Origin: Rhizobium sp. ICMP 5592
Lineage (GTDB): Bacteria > Pseudomonadota > Alphaproteobacteria > Rhizobiales > Rhizobiaceae
NCBI RefSeq assembly: GCF_009498525.1
Contig: NZ_QSNT01000003.1
Location: forward strand, 1,300,222 to 1,364,221
Reading direction: 5' to 3'
DNA: 64,000 bases
A program made the translations under genes and the position numbers. How positions within the stretch are numbered: the stretch's first letter is position 1; each line of letters starts with the position of its first letter. The notes below the pieces were generated by a model. That model was given only the letters and a program-made list of their open reading frames with translations, searched no databases and was not told the origin of the DNA. Shown in pieces: positions 36,858 through 45,709 of this stretch.

Positions 36858-39800
36858 TTAGTGCGCCTCATCCCAATTGTTCGCCGCCCGCGCATCGACC
36901 TTCAGCGGCACGGACATGTTCACCGCCGGCATGGCGGCATTTTCCATGACCGAGACGATAACCGGCGTCGAGCGCTCGACATCAGCGTCCTCGACTTCGA
37001 AGATCAGTTCGTCGTGCACCTGCAGCAGCATGCGGACGCGATCGCCGAGGCCGGCCGCAGACAGCGCCGGCTCCATCTTGATCATGGCGCGGCGGATGAC
37101 ATCGGCGGCCGAGCCCTGGATCGGCGCGTTGATCGAGGCGCGTTCGTTGAAGGCGCGCACGGAAGGATTGGACGACCTAATTTCTGGAAAATGGACGCGG
37201 CGGCCGAAGATGGTTTCGACATAACCCTTGTCGCGAGCAGTCGCCTTGGTGCTTTCCATATAGTCGCGGATGCCGGGGAAGCGCTCGAAATATCGCTTGA
37301 TGTAGTCGCCGGCTTCCGAACGCTCGATCGACAGCTGGTTGGCAAGGCCGAAGGCGGAGATGCCGTAGATGATGCCGAAATTGATCGCCTTGGCGCGGCG
37401 GCGCACTTCGCTCGGCATGCCCTCGATCGGCACGCCGAACATTTCCGACGCCGTCATCGCGTGAATGTCGACGCCATCGGCAAAGGCCTGCTCGAGCTGC
37501 GGAATATTGGCGACATGCGCCAGCACGCGCAGTTCGATCTGGCTGTAGTCGGCCGAAATCAGCTTGTGGCCGGGTGTCGAGATGAAGGCCGTGCGGATCT
37601 TGCGGCCTTCGGCGGTGCGGACCGGAATGTTCTGCAGGTTCGGCTCTGAGGAGGACAGGCGTCCGGTCGTGGTCGAGGCCAGCGAATAGGAGGTGTGGAC
37701 GCGCTTGGTTTCAGGGTGAACATAGCCCGGCAGCGCGTCGGTATAGGTGGATTTCAGCTTGGTGAGCTGGCGCCAGTCGACGATCTTGCGCGGTAGCTCG
37801 AAGCCGGCGGCGGCCAGATCTTCCAGCACCTGCGCCGAGGTCGACCATTGTCCAGTCTTGGTCTTGCTACCACCAGCAAGGCCCATCTTGCCGAAGAGGA
37901 TATCGCCGAGCTGCTTGGGCGAACCGATATTGAAGCGCTCGCCAGCCAGCGTATAGATCTCGTCCTCCAGCCGCGCGGCGCCCTGCGCCAGTTCGCCTGA
38001 GAGGCGTGAGAGGATCTGCCGGTCGATGGTGATGCCACGCTCTTCCATATGGGCAAGCACCGGCACCAGCGGCCGCTCCAGGCGCTCATAGACGGTTGCG
38101 AGTTTTTCCGCCGCCAGCCGCGGCTTCAGCACCAGCCAGAGACGCAGCGTCACATCGGCATCCTCGGCGGCATAGGCCGTGGCGCGGTCGATATCGACGA
38201 GGTCGAAGGTGATGTTGGATTTGCCGCTGCCGGCGACGTCCTTGTAGGCGATCGGCTTATGGCCAAGCCAGCGCTCCGACAGGCTATCCATGCCATGCGT
38301 GGCGTTGGCGCCGCCGTCGAGCACGTAGGACAGCAGCATCGTGTCGTCGAAGCCCTTGGTCTCGATGCCGTAGCGCTTCATCAGCAGATAGTCGTATTTC
38401 AGGTTCTGCGCGATCTTGAGGACGGATGTGTCCTCGAGCAGCGCCTTCAGCCGTGGCAGGGCGTCGCGCAGCGGGATCTGATTGTCGGCAAGCCCGCCGC
38501 CGAGCAGGTCGCCAACGCCGTTCTTGTGGTTGAGCGGGACGTAGGCGGCGCGAATGGAGGCGCCCGTGGGATCGTTCTTGTTATCCGCGATCGCCAGCGA
38601 GAAGCCGACGATTTCGGCCTGCATGACATCGAGCGACGTCGTCTCGGTGTCGAAGGCAACGATGCCGGTTTCGCGCGCATCCGCGATCCACTGGTCGAGG
38701 GTGGCGACATCGCGGATGGTGACATATTTCGAGTGGTCGATCGGGGCCGTGGCAAAACTTGCGGCGCGCGCCTTGGCAAGGTCGGCCGGCTCGGTCAGCC
38801 CTTCGACGGCGAGGCGCGGCTTGACCGCCGGGGCCGGAACGGAAGCACCCTCGGCCGTGACGGTGCCGCCAGCGACGAGCTCGACATTATCTCCAACATC
38901 GAGATCCGGGCCATGGGCAGTGTCACCCCACTCGACCTTGACATCGGAAGGCTCGATCGCCGCCGGATCACAATCGCAGGCCTCGGCGACACGGCGCGTC
39001 AGCGAGGTAAATTCCATCGCCTTCAGAAAGCCGACCAGCTTCGGGCCGTTTTGCGGCTCGAGCACCAGTGCGTCGAGCGGCAGCTCCAGCGGCACATCGG
39101 TCCTGAGCGTCACCAGCTGCCGGGAAATCCGGGCGAGGTCGGCATTGGCAATGATGTTCTCGCGGCGCTTCTCCTGCTTGATCTCGCCGGCGCGGGCAAG
39201 CAGCGTGTCGAGATCTCCAAATGCCTCCAGAAGCTGCGCCGCTGTCTTCGGGCCGATGCCGGGGATGCCGGGCACATTGTCGACCGAATCGCCCGTCAGC
39301 GCTTGCAGGTCGATCATCTTTTCCGGCGGCACGCCCCATTTCTCGATGACGTCAGGGATGCCGATCTGCTTGTCCTTCATGCTGTCATACATGTGGACCA
39401 TTGGCGTGACGAGCTGCATCAGGTCCTTGTCGGAGGAGATGATGGTGACGTCGGCGCCGGTCGCCTCGGCCTGGCGGGCATAGGTGGCGATGATGTCGTC
39501 GGCCTCGAAGCCATCGGTCTCGATGCAGGGCAGGTTGAAGGCGCGGGTCGCCTGGCGGATGAGCCCGAATTGCGGGATCAGCTCTTCCGGCGGCGCCGAG
39601 CGGTTTGCCTTGTAGGCGTCGTAGATATCCTTGCGGAATGTCTTTGAGGAATAATCAAAGATGACGGCGAAATGCGTCGGCGTCACGCCGACCGAGGTAT
39701 CGCGCGCCGAGGTCAAAAGCTTCCACAGCATGTTGCAGAAACCGGAGACGGCGCCGACCGGCACTCCATCGGACTTGCGCGTCAGCGGCGGCAGGGCATG

Positions 39801-39860
39801 GAAGGCCCGGAAAATGAATCCGGAACCGTCGACGAGGAAGAGATGATCACCTTTTTTCAT
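36858..39860 (-). CDS. polA: DNA polymerase I
   Basis: PolA fills gaps and removes primers in replication and repair. The 1000-residue protein has all three domains: the 5' nuclease (residues 1 to about 300, beginning FLVDGSGFIFRAFHALPPL, with DALTGDSVDNVPG-like LQALTGDSVDNVPGIPGIG), the 3'-5' exonuclease (with the intact acidic motif VAFDTETTSLD near residue 410) and the polymerase domain with motif A SADYSQIELRVLAHVA and motif C LLQVHDELIFEVE. ATG at 39860 (MKKGDHLFLVDG) fits family starts, though its ribosome site is weak; TTG at 39890 would add ten residues. Confidence 0.97.
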   Translation of the reverse strand: MKKGDHLFLVDGSGFIFRAFHALPPLTRKSDGVPVGAVSGFCNMLWKLLTSARDTSVGVTPTHFAVIFDYSSKTFRKDIYDAYKANRSAPPEELIPQFGLIRQATRAFNLPCIETDGFEADDIIATYARQAEATGADVTIISSDKDLMQLVTPMVHMYDSMKDKQIGIPDVIEKWGVPPEKMIDLQALTGDSVDNVPGIPGIGPKTAAQLLEAFGDLDTLLARAGEIKQEKRRENIIANADLARISRQLVTLRTDVPLELPLDALVLEPQNGPKLVGFLKAMEFTSLTRRVAEACDCDPAAIEPSDVKVEWGDTAHGPDLDVGDNVELVAGGTVTAEGASVPAPAVKPRLAVEGLTEPADLAKARAASFATAPIDHSKYVTIRDVATLDQWIADARETGIVAFDTETTSLDVMQAEIVGFSLAIADNKNDPTGASIRAAYVPLNHKNGVGDLLGGGLADNQIPLRDALPRLKALLEDTSVLKIAQNLKYDYLLMKRYGIETKGFDDTMLLSYVLDGGANATHGMDSLSERWLGHKPIAYKDVAGSGKSNITFDLVDIDRATAYAAEDADVTLRLWLVLKPRLAAEKLATVYERLERPLVPVLAHMEERGITIDRQILSRLSGELAQGAARLEDEIYTLAGERFNIGSPKQLGDILFGKMGLAGGSKTKTGQWSTSAQVLEDLAAAGFELPRKIVDWRQLTKLKSTYTDALPGYVHPETKRVHTSYSLASTTTGRLSSSEPNLQNIPVRTAEGRKIRTAFISTPGHKLISADYSQIELRVLAHVANIPQLEQAFADGVDIHAMTASEMFGVPIEGMPSEVRRRAKAINFGIIYGISAFGLANQLSIERSEAGDYIKRYFERFPGIRDYMESTKATARDKGYVETIFGRRVHFPEIRSSNPSVRAFNERASINAPIQGSAADVIRRAMIKMEPALSAAGLGDRVRMLLQVHDELIFEVEDADVERSTPVIVSVMENAAMPAVNMSVPLKVDARAANNWDEAH

Positions 39861-40006
39861 GGAAGCATGGATAGCGTGGCGCACTTCCAACGTCCATATA
39901 AAGTTCCATCAGGCAACGCGCGAACAGGTCAAATCTCTCACCGAAACGTTACCAAGTTTTAATCAATCTAAACTGCATATTCCCTTGAAAAACCATATTT
40001 GGGACC

Positions 40007-40122
40007 TCATTTCATACTCACCGGCGATTGATTACGCCGAGGGTCTGACAACCGGCCTGTCCCCCGCCATGTCAGACTTGGACAAAGGCCTATCCCCCTC
40101 TCCGGGCCTTTGTCCTCCTTTT
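40007..40122 (+). ncRNA. abcR: Candidate AbcR (alpha-r15) small RNA
   Basis: The 430-base gap between polA and a marR-type gene is the location where Sinorhizobium encodes the Hfq-dependent AbcR1/AbcR2 (alpha-r15) sRNAs, from memory. Here it contains an intergenic transcript-like segment ending in a strong terminator: GGACAAAGGCC (40080-40090) pairs with GGCCTTTGTCC (40105-40115) followed by TCCTTTT, with a C-rich loop. A CTTGAA at 39984 may be the -35. The 5' end is estimated from the usual length of about 115 nt. AbcR RNAs repress many ABC-transporter mRNAs. Only one copy is seen here. Confidence 0.6.
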
Positions 40123-40124
40123 CT

Positions 40125-40162
40125 AAGCCGCCATGGCGCCCCTCCAGGCCATGGCGGCTTTT
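40125..40162 (+). terminator. Second, tandem terminator hairpin
   Basis: AAGCCGCCATGG and CCATGGCGGCTT form a perfect 12-bp stem around a 12-base loop, followed by TTCTGT. It begins about nine bases after the sRNA terminator stem and gives a back-up stop before marR. Confidence 0.7.
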
Positions 40163-40290
40163 CTGTCTGATCCGCTCGGACAGCTCACCGAGACCAGCCT
40201 GAAACAGCGATGCAATCTGCCCGATTCCAGGGCAGGCCCGCCCGCGAATTGCCGATTGTTTTGGCACGGAATACTGGCATAATTGCAATC

Positions 40291-40722
40291 ATGGGATTTA
40301 ACCGGACGGACTCCGCCGCCTACCTTGCCAATCAGATGGCAAAGGGATTTGCCCGCTCGTTGCAACAACGTGCGGCACGGCTTGGCTTTTCCCCCGGTCA
40401 GTTCCCGATCCTGCTCGAATTGTGGGCCGAAGACGGGCTGACGCAGAAGCAATTGCTGGAGCGCGTCGACATCGAGCAGGCGACGATGGCCAATACACTG
40501 TCGCGCATGGAGCGGGACGGGCTGGTGGAGCGCCGGCCGCATCCATCCGACAAGCGCGCCCAGCTGATCTTCCTGACCGGCAAGGCCTCGGCCATGCAAA
40601 CCGAAGCCGTCGAGGCGGCGATCGCGGCGGACAGGGACATGTTCCGAGGCTTCCGCACCTTCGAGCGCGAATTGCTGCTCGAATATGTCAAACGCATTCT
40701 CGAAAACGCCAAGCATATTTAG
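40291..40722 (+). CDS. MarR family transcriptional regulator
   Basis: A 143-residue winged-helix regulator. The DNA-binding region reads FPILLELWAEDGLTQKQLLE, then IEQATMANTLSRMERDGLVE and the wing RRPHPSDKRAQLIFLT, all typical of MarR. ATG at 40291 is preferred; an upstream ATG at 40210 would add 27 residues that cross the likely promoter. The gene stands next to polA and the candidate AbcR RNA, as in related rhizobia. Its stop is one base before a half RIME-like repeat. The target genes are unknown. Confidence 0.93.
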   Translation: MGFNRTDSAAYLANQMAKGFARSLQQRAARLGFSPGQFPILLELWAEDGLTQKQLLERVDIEQATMANTLSRMERDGLVERRPHPSDKRAQLIFLTGKASAMQTEAVEAAIAADRDMFRGFRTFERELLLEYVKRILENAKHI

Positions 40723-40723
40723 G

Positions 40724-40766
40724 GCAACTTCCAGGAAAAGTGCGGTTTCCCGACCGAAGTTGCGTA
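40724..40766. repeat. RIME-like repeat, copy 2 (reverse, second palindrome only)
   Basis: Read on the minus strand this is the same 3' half as the copies at 22089-22136 and 58759-58806. The outer stem is GCAACTTC/GAAGTTGC instead of GCAATTCC/GGAATTGC, so both arms changed together and pairing is kept. The first palindrome is absent here. Confidence 0.7.
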
Positions 40767-40778
40767 GAGACAAGAAGA

Positions 40779-43115
40779 TTACGCCACGGTCCTATCCGAT
40801 GCGGCAAATCTGCTGCTCGGTTCGATGTCGGGCTTGCCCAGCAGGAAACCCTGAAGCTGCGCGCAGCCCTCCTCGACGACGATACGGCGCTGGCTTTCCG
40901 TTTCCACACCTTCCGTCACCACCGGCATGTTCAGGCTATGGCCGAGGCCGATGATGGCGCGCACGATGGAGCGCGCCGCCGGATCATGCTCCAGCGCGCC
41001 GGTGAAGCTGCGATCGACCTTGATCTTGTCGAAGGGAAAGGCGCGCAGGTTGCTCAGCGAGGAATAGCCAGTGCCGAAATCGTCCATCACGACACGAACG
41101 CCCAACCGGTGCAGGCGCTGCAGGGTTGAGAGCACGACAAGGCGGTCGCGCATCAGGGCGGCTTCGGTAATCTCAAGCTCCAGCCGATGCGGATCGAGAC
41201 CGGTCCTTGCCAAAATCTGCGCCACCTGATCGTACAAGGTCGGGACCATGAATTGCACCGGCGAAACATTGACGGCGATACTGGCCTTGTCATGCCAGCG
41301 GACCGCCTCGATGCAGGCCTGTTCCAGCACCCATTCGCCAAGCTGGACGATCGATCCGCTCTCCTCGGCGATCGGGATGAAGGTATCCGGCTCGATCACG
41401 CCGCGCACCGGATGGTCCCAGCGCAACAGGGCTTCATAGCCGCTGATATCTCCGGTTTGAGCATCGAGGATGGGCTGGTAATCGATATGGAGCTGACGGC
41501 GCAGGATCGCCTGACGAAGGTCGCTTTCGATCTGGCGGCGTGTGCGGACTGTTTCGTCCATATCGGCATCGAAGAAACAGGCAAAGCCGCGGCTGGTGTG
41601 CTTGACGCGGTAAAGGGCGATATCCGCGTTGCAATAGAGCTGCTCGGCACTGTGGCCATCCCGCGGATAGATGGCGATCCCCAGGCTGACGCCGACGGCA
41701 GTCGGATCGCGCGCCGTGTCCATCTCCGCGGCGAATTCCGCCAGGATGCGCTCGGCCAGCCGGCGCGCGCCCTCTGGCTGCGATTGCCCCGGCTGAATGA
41801 TCGCGAATTCATCGCCGCCGAGCCTCGCCACCGTATCGCTATCCTCGGCCGCACGACGGAGAATACCGGCGACTTTGCAAAGGATCCGATCCCCTTCGGC
41901 ATGGCCGAAAACGTCGTTGATGGCCTTGAACCGGTCGAGGTCGAGGCAGAACACGGCGACCTCCGTCCCCTTGTGCTCCGCCATCTGCAGGGCCTGACGG
42001 ATGCGCTCGTCAAAAAACGCACGATTGGGGAGATCCGTCAGCGTATCGTGATGGGCCAGGTGCTCGATCATCTGCTGCGCCTGCCGGCGCTCCGTCAGAT
42101 CCCGGACGACCAGCACGCGGCATTCGTGCCCGCGATAGGTAATGGTGCGGATGACGACCTCGACGGGAATGGCTCTGCCGCCCCTGCTGAAGAGTGCGGT
42201 TTCCAGCGACGCGGCTTCCTCGGGGCGCATACTGGCGCCCAGCGTGAGAAAGTCCTCCGGCGACTTGCCGATCAACCGCTGCAACGACCAGCCGGAAATG
42301 GCGACGAACCGCTCATTGGCATCGATGACGCGACCGTCGCGAACGATCAGCATGCCCTCAAGCGAGGCATTGGCGAAACCGCGCAAATCGGTCAGATGGC
42401 GGTCGACGAAGGCGGCGCCGAGCGCAATCAGAACCAGCCCCATCGATGCCGCCATGATAATGCCGGCAAGCACGATACGGTCGATCGAAAGGGTCGCCGC
42501 CTCCACAGTCGGATCCGGCGTCAGCGTAACGCCGCTCATGGCGGTGAAGTGCAGGGCGCAGATCGCCAGCACCAGAAGCAGCGTGCCGAGCGCGATCCGC
42601 CGGTAGCCGTCTACGCGGAAAAAGGCGACGAAGGAGAGTGCTGCCAAGACGGCGCCGGCTGCAATTGCAGCCAATGTCCGCGACGGATCGTGGGCAAGGA
42701 TCGCCGGCGCCTGGATGGCCTGCATGCCGGTAAAGTGCATGGAGGCGATGCCAAGCGCCATCAGCATGCCACCGACGGCAAAGGAGATGGTGTTGTCCCA
42801 CTCGAAAGCCACTGCAATGGCGAACCACGAGCCGAGAATGGCAAGGACTACGGAGAGGATCGTGAGCGAGAGGCCGTAGCTGATCGGCAGGCCGCCGTCA
42901 TAGGCCAGCATGGCAATGAAGTGCGTCGCCCAGATGCTGACCCCGCTGGCAAAGGCGGCGGCGGCCACCCAATAGCTGCGCTGCTGCGATCGGCATTCCT
43001 GCGCCCGCGAAAACAGCAGCATCGTCGCCAGGCTGCCGATCAAGCAAATGGCGGCGGCGACGAAAATCAACCTGATGTCGTGCTCGTCGCGAATGCATGC
43101 AATGACAGAGAACAT
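40779..43115 (-). CDS. MHYT-PAS-GGDEF-EAL cyclic-di-GMP signalling protein
   Basis: A 778-residue inner-membrane protein. Residues 1 to about 245 hold an MHYT sensor with seven hydrophobic spans and repeated M/W-x-H-F motifs (WATHFIAMLAYDGG, MHFTGM, LHFTAMS) thought to bind a metal or gas. A PAS region follows (EGMLIVRDGRVIDANERF), then a GGDEF domain with an intact RLGGDEFAI signature and an EAL domain with YEALLRWDHP, ITEAALMRD and DDFGTGYSSL. Both catalytic motifs look intact, so it could make and degrade c-di-GMP. Confidence 0.95.
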   Translation of the reverse strand: MFSVIACIRDEHDIRLIFVAAAICLIGSLATMLLFSRAQECRSQQRSYWVAAAAFASGVSIWATHFIAMLAYDGGLPISYGLSLTILSVVLAILGSWFAIAVAFEWDNTISFAVGGMLMALGIASMHFTGMQAIQAPAILAHDPSRTLAAIAAGAVLAALSFVAFFRVDGYRRIALGTLLLVLAICALHFTAMSGVTLTPDPTVEAATLSIDRIVLAGIIMAASMGLVLIALGAAFVDRHLTDLRGFANASLEGMLIVRDGRVIDANERFVAISGWSLQRLIGKSPEDFLTLGASMRPEEAASLETALFSRGGRAIPVEVVIRTITYRGHECRVLVVRDLTERRQAQQMIEHLAHHDTLTDLPNRAFFDERIRQALQMAEHKGTEVAVFCLDLDRFKAINDVFGHAEGDRILCKVAGILRRAAEDSDTVARLGGDEFAIIQPGQSQPEGARRLAERILAEFAAEMDTARDPTAVGVSLGIAIYPRDGHSAEQLYCNADIALYRVKHTSRGFACFFDADMDETVRTRRQIESDLRQAILRRQLHIDYQPILDAQTGDISGYEALLRWDHPVRGVIEPDTFIPIAEESGSIVQLGEWVLEQACIEAVRWHDKASIAVNVSPVQFMVPTLYDQVAQILARTGLDPHRLELEITEAALMRDRLVVLSTLQRLHRLGVRVVMDDFGTGYSSLSNLRAFPFDKIKVDRSFTGALEHDPAARSIVRAIIGLGHSLNMPVVTEGVETESQRRIVVEEGCAQLQGFLLGKPDIEPSSRFAASDRTVA

Positions 43116-43312
43116 TCAGCATCTCCATTTGCTTTTATCGATCAAGCTTATTTTCGATGCTCTAAATAACCGTAAATTAAATAGGCGACTCTTTATGCTG
43201 GGACACATCTTCCGCGTGCGGCAATCGCGCCGCGAAATTTTCAGGTTTCCCGCCTCGAAACCGGCCGGGCTTTGGTCTATCGTCCCAGCAATTTCCATAT
43301 AAGGAGTCGGAT

Positions 43313-44698
43313 ATGACCGATGTATCGCCCGTTCTCGACCGCGCGGATCAGAACCTTCCATCCAGCCTCGACAATCTGTTCGAACTGCTGCGCATCCAGT
43401 CCATCTCGACCGATCCCGCCTTCAAGCCGGAGTGCCGTAAGGCGGCGGAATGGCTCACCGCCTATCTGACCAAGCTCGGCTTTACGGCGTCCGTGCGCGA
43501 TACGCCCGGCCACCCGATGGTTGTTGCCCATCATGACGCTGCGAGCCCCGATGCGCCGCATGTGCTGTTCTACGGCCATTACGACGTGCAGCCGGTCGAT
43601 CCGATCGAGCTTTGGGAGAGCGACCCCTTCGCGCCCGCCATCAAGGACATGGGCAATGGCCGCAAGATTCTAGTGGGACGCGGCACCTCCGATGACAAGG
43701 GCCAGCTGATGACCTTCGTTGAGGCCGTCCGTGCCTATAAGGAGATCAAGGGCGCACTGCCGGTTCGCATCACTATCCTGTTCGAGGGCGAGGAAGAGTC
43801 CGGTTCGCCATCGCTGAAGCCTTTCCTTGAAGACAATGCCACTGAGCTGAAGGCGGACTATGCGCTCGTATGCGATACCGGCATGTGGGACAGCGACACC
43901 CCGGCAATCGCGGCCGCCTTGCGCGGTCTGGTCGGCGAGGAGGTTACCATCAATGCTGCCGACCGCGATCTGCATTCCGGCCTCTACGGCGGCGCGGCCG
44001 CCAATCCGATCCATATCCTCTCCGATATCCTTGCCGGCCTGCACGACGAGACCGGGCGCATCACGCTTCCCGGCTTCTACGACGGCGTGGAGGAAACGCC
44101 CGCCAATATCAAAGCCTCCTGGGAAACGCTCGACCGCTCAGCGAAGAATTTCCTCGGCGAGGTCGGCCTGTCGATCCCCTCGGGAGAAAAGGGTCGTTCT
44201 GTCCTGGAGCTGACCTGGGCGCGGCCCACGGCCGAGGTCAACGGCGTCTGGGGCGGCTATACCGGTGCCGGTTTCAAGACCGTGATTGCCGCCAAGGCCT
44301 CGGCGAAGGTTTCCTTCCGCCTCGTCGGGCAGCAGAACCCGGCAGCGATCCGTGACAGTTTCCGCGCCTATGTCCGCTCGAAGGTACCGGCCGACTGCTC
44401 GGTGGAATTCCACGAGCATGGCGCTTCGCCAGCCATCCACCTGTCCTACGATTCGCCAGTGTTGACCAAGGCGAAGAACGCCCTTTCCAATGAGTGGCCG
44501 AAGCCGGCTATCGTCATTGGTATGGGCGGCTCGATCCCGATCGTCGGCGACTTCCAGAAGATGCTCGGCATGGAATCTCTGATGGTCGGATTCGGTCTAG
44601 CGGACGACCGCATCCATTCGCCGAACGAGAAATACGAGCTGCGCTCCTATCACAAGGGTATTCGCTCCTGGGTCCGCATCCTCGACGCACTCGCTTGA
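43313..44698 (+). CDS. M20 family metallopeptidase (dipeptidase)
   Basis: A 461-residue zinc aminoacylase/carboxypeptidase-type enzyme of the M20/M25/M40 family. Metal ligands are visible in LFYGHYDVQPVD (H, D), VGRGTSDDKGQ (D), LFEGEEESGS (the catalytic and ligand glutamates) and YALVCDTGMWD (D). The dimerisation domain inserts at about residues 205-330, beginning near the GLVGEEVTINAADRDLHSG stretch. The substrate is likely a dipeptide or N-acyl amino acid. AAGGAG precedes the ATG. It is followed by purine-salvage genes but the 87-base gap suggests a separate unit. Confidence 0.93.
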   Translation: MTDVSPVLDRADQNLPSSLDNLFELLRIQSISTDPAFKPECRKAAEWLTAYLTKLGFTASVRDTPGHPMVVAHHDAASPDAPHVLFYGHYDVQPVDPIELWESDPFAPAIKDMGNGRKILVGRGTSDDKGQLMTFVEAVRAYKEIKGALPVRITILFEGEEESGSPSLKPFLEDNATELKADYALVCDTGMWDSDTPAIAAALRGLVGEEVTINAADRDLHSGLYGGAAANPIHILSDILAGLHDETGRITLPGFYDGVEETPANIKASWETLDRSAKNFLGEVGLSIPSGEKGRSVLELTWARPTAEVNGVWGGYTGAGFKTVIAAKASAKVSFRLVGQQNPAAIRDSFRAYVRSKVPADCSVEFHEHGASPAIHLSYDSPVLTKAKNALSNEWPKPAIVIGMGGSIPIVGDFQKMLGMESLMVGFGLADDRIHSPNEKYELRSYHKGIRSWVRILDALA

Positions 44699-44785
44699 GC
44701 TAAAGAACGGAGACGCGCGGTCCCGGTCGCGCGTCCCTTCGATGGCCCCTCCCCCTCACTTTCAATTCAACAGGCAGGCACGGCC

Positions 44786-45709
44786 ATGGGGATCTGGATC
44801 GATACCGACATGGGGTTCGACGATATCGCCGCCATTCTGGTGGTGGCTCATTCGAGCCTTGCGATCGACGGGGTTTCGCTGGTGAGTGGCAATGCGCCGC
44901 TTAAGCAGGTGTGTGCCAACGCCGCCAGCGCCGCAGCCGTCTTCGGCTGGACATTCCCCATCCATACCGGCCGCGAATTTCCGGTGCTCTGCAAACTGGA
45001 AACGGCACAGAGCATTCTCGGTTCAAGCGGCATACCGACCACGGGCAAAAGCCTGCCGCCGACGAATGAACTGCCGCCTAGCGATGCCTTTGCCGCGCTT
45101 TGCGACTGGCTGGCGGACGGCGTGAAGCCAAAGCGCATCCTGGCGCTCGGGCCGCTCACCAATATCGCTGCCCTGGCGCTTGCCCGTCCCGATCTCGCCG
45201 CCCGCATCGACGAGCTCACCTGGATGGGCGGCGGCGTCACCTCGGGCAATCACACCGCCTCGGCCGAGTTCAACGCCTATGCCGATCCGGAAGCACTCGC
45301 GATCGTGCTCGCCCACGGCCTGCCGCTCAGGATGGTCGATCTCGACATCTGCCGGAAGGTGCTGGCGCGACCCGACGATGTCGAACGGGTGCGCCAGGCC
45401 GGTGGCAGAAATGCCGAGCTGCTCGCCGATCTCCTCGGCGGCTACGTCAATATTGCCATCAGCCGCGGCCGGCCGGCGATGGCGGTCTACGACCCGACCG
45501 CCGCCGCCATCTTCGTCGCTCCCGACATCGCCAGGCTCCAACATGCCCGGATCGATGCCGAGCTGTGGGGGCAGCACGCGCGCGGACGCACGGTCGTCGA
45601 GACGCGCGCGTCGCATGCGGAATTCAACGCCCATTTCGCCGCCGAGATCGATGCCGACAGGGCGCGCGCCATCATCTTTGACGCCATGATCAACGAGGCA
45701 CGCCGATGA
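44786..45709 (+). CDS. Inosine-uridine preferring nucleoside hydrolase family protein
   Basis: A 307-residue N-ribohydrolase. The Ca2+-binding N-terminal aspartate cluster reads IDTDMGFDDIAAIL, and further family features are ILALGPLTNIAALAL and WMGGGVTSGNHTASAEFNAY with PEALAIV. The C-terminal YDPTAAAIFVAPD carries the late aspartate ligand. It should cleave purine or pyrimidine ribosides to base and ribose. The stop overlaps the adenine deaminase start as ATGA, suggesting joint use of adenosine-derived adenine. Confidence 0.94.
   Translation: MGIWIDTDMGFDDIAAILVVAHSSLAIDGVSLVSGNAPLKQVCANAASAAAVFGWTFPIHTGREFPVLCKLETAQSILGSSGIPTTGKSLPPTNELPPSDAFAALCDWLADGVKPKRILALGPLTNIAALALARPDLAARIDELTWMGGGVTSGNHTASAEFNAYADPEALAIVLAHGLPLRMVDLDICRKVLARPDDVERVRQAGGRNAELLADLLGGYVNIAISRGRPAMAVYDPTAAAIFVAPDIARLQHARIDAELWGQHARGRTVVETRASHAEFNAHFAAEIDADRARAIIFDAMINEARR

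Noticed and set aside
39865..39990. A second AbcR copy upstream of the candidate sRNA
   Set aside because: No terminator-like hairpin is present in this part of the gap.
44712..44735. GACGCGCG/CGCGCGTC hairpin after the M20 peptidase gene
   Set aside because: An 8-bp stem without a T-run in GC-rich DNA is weak evidence for a terminator.
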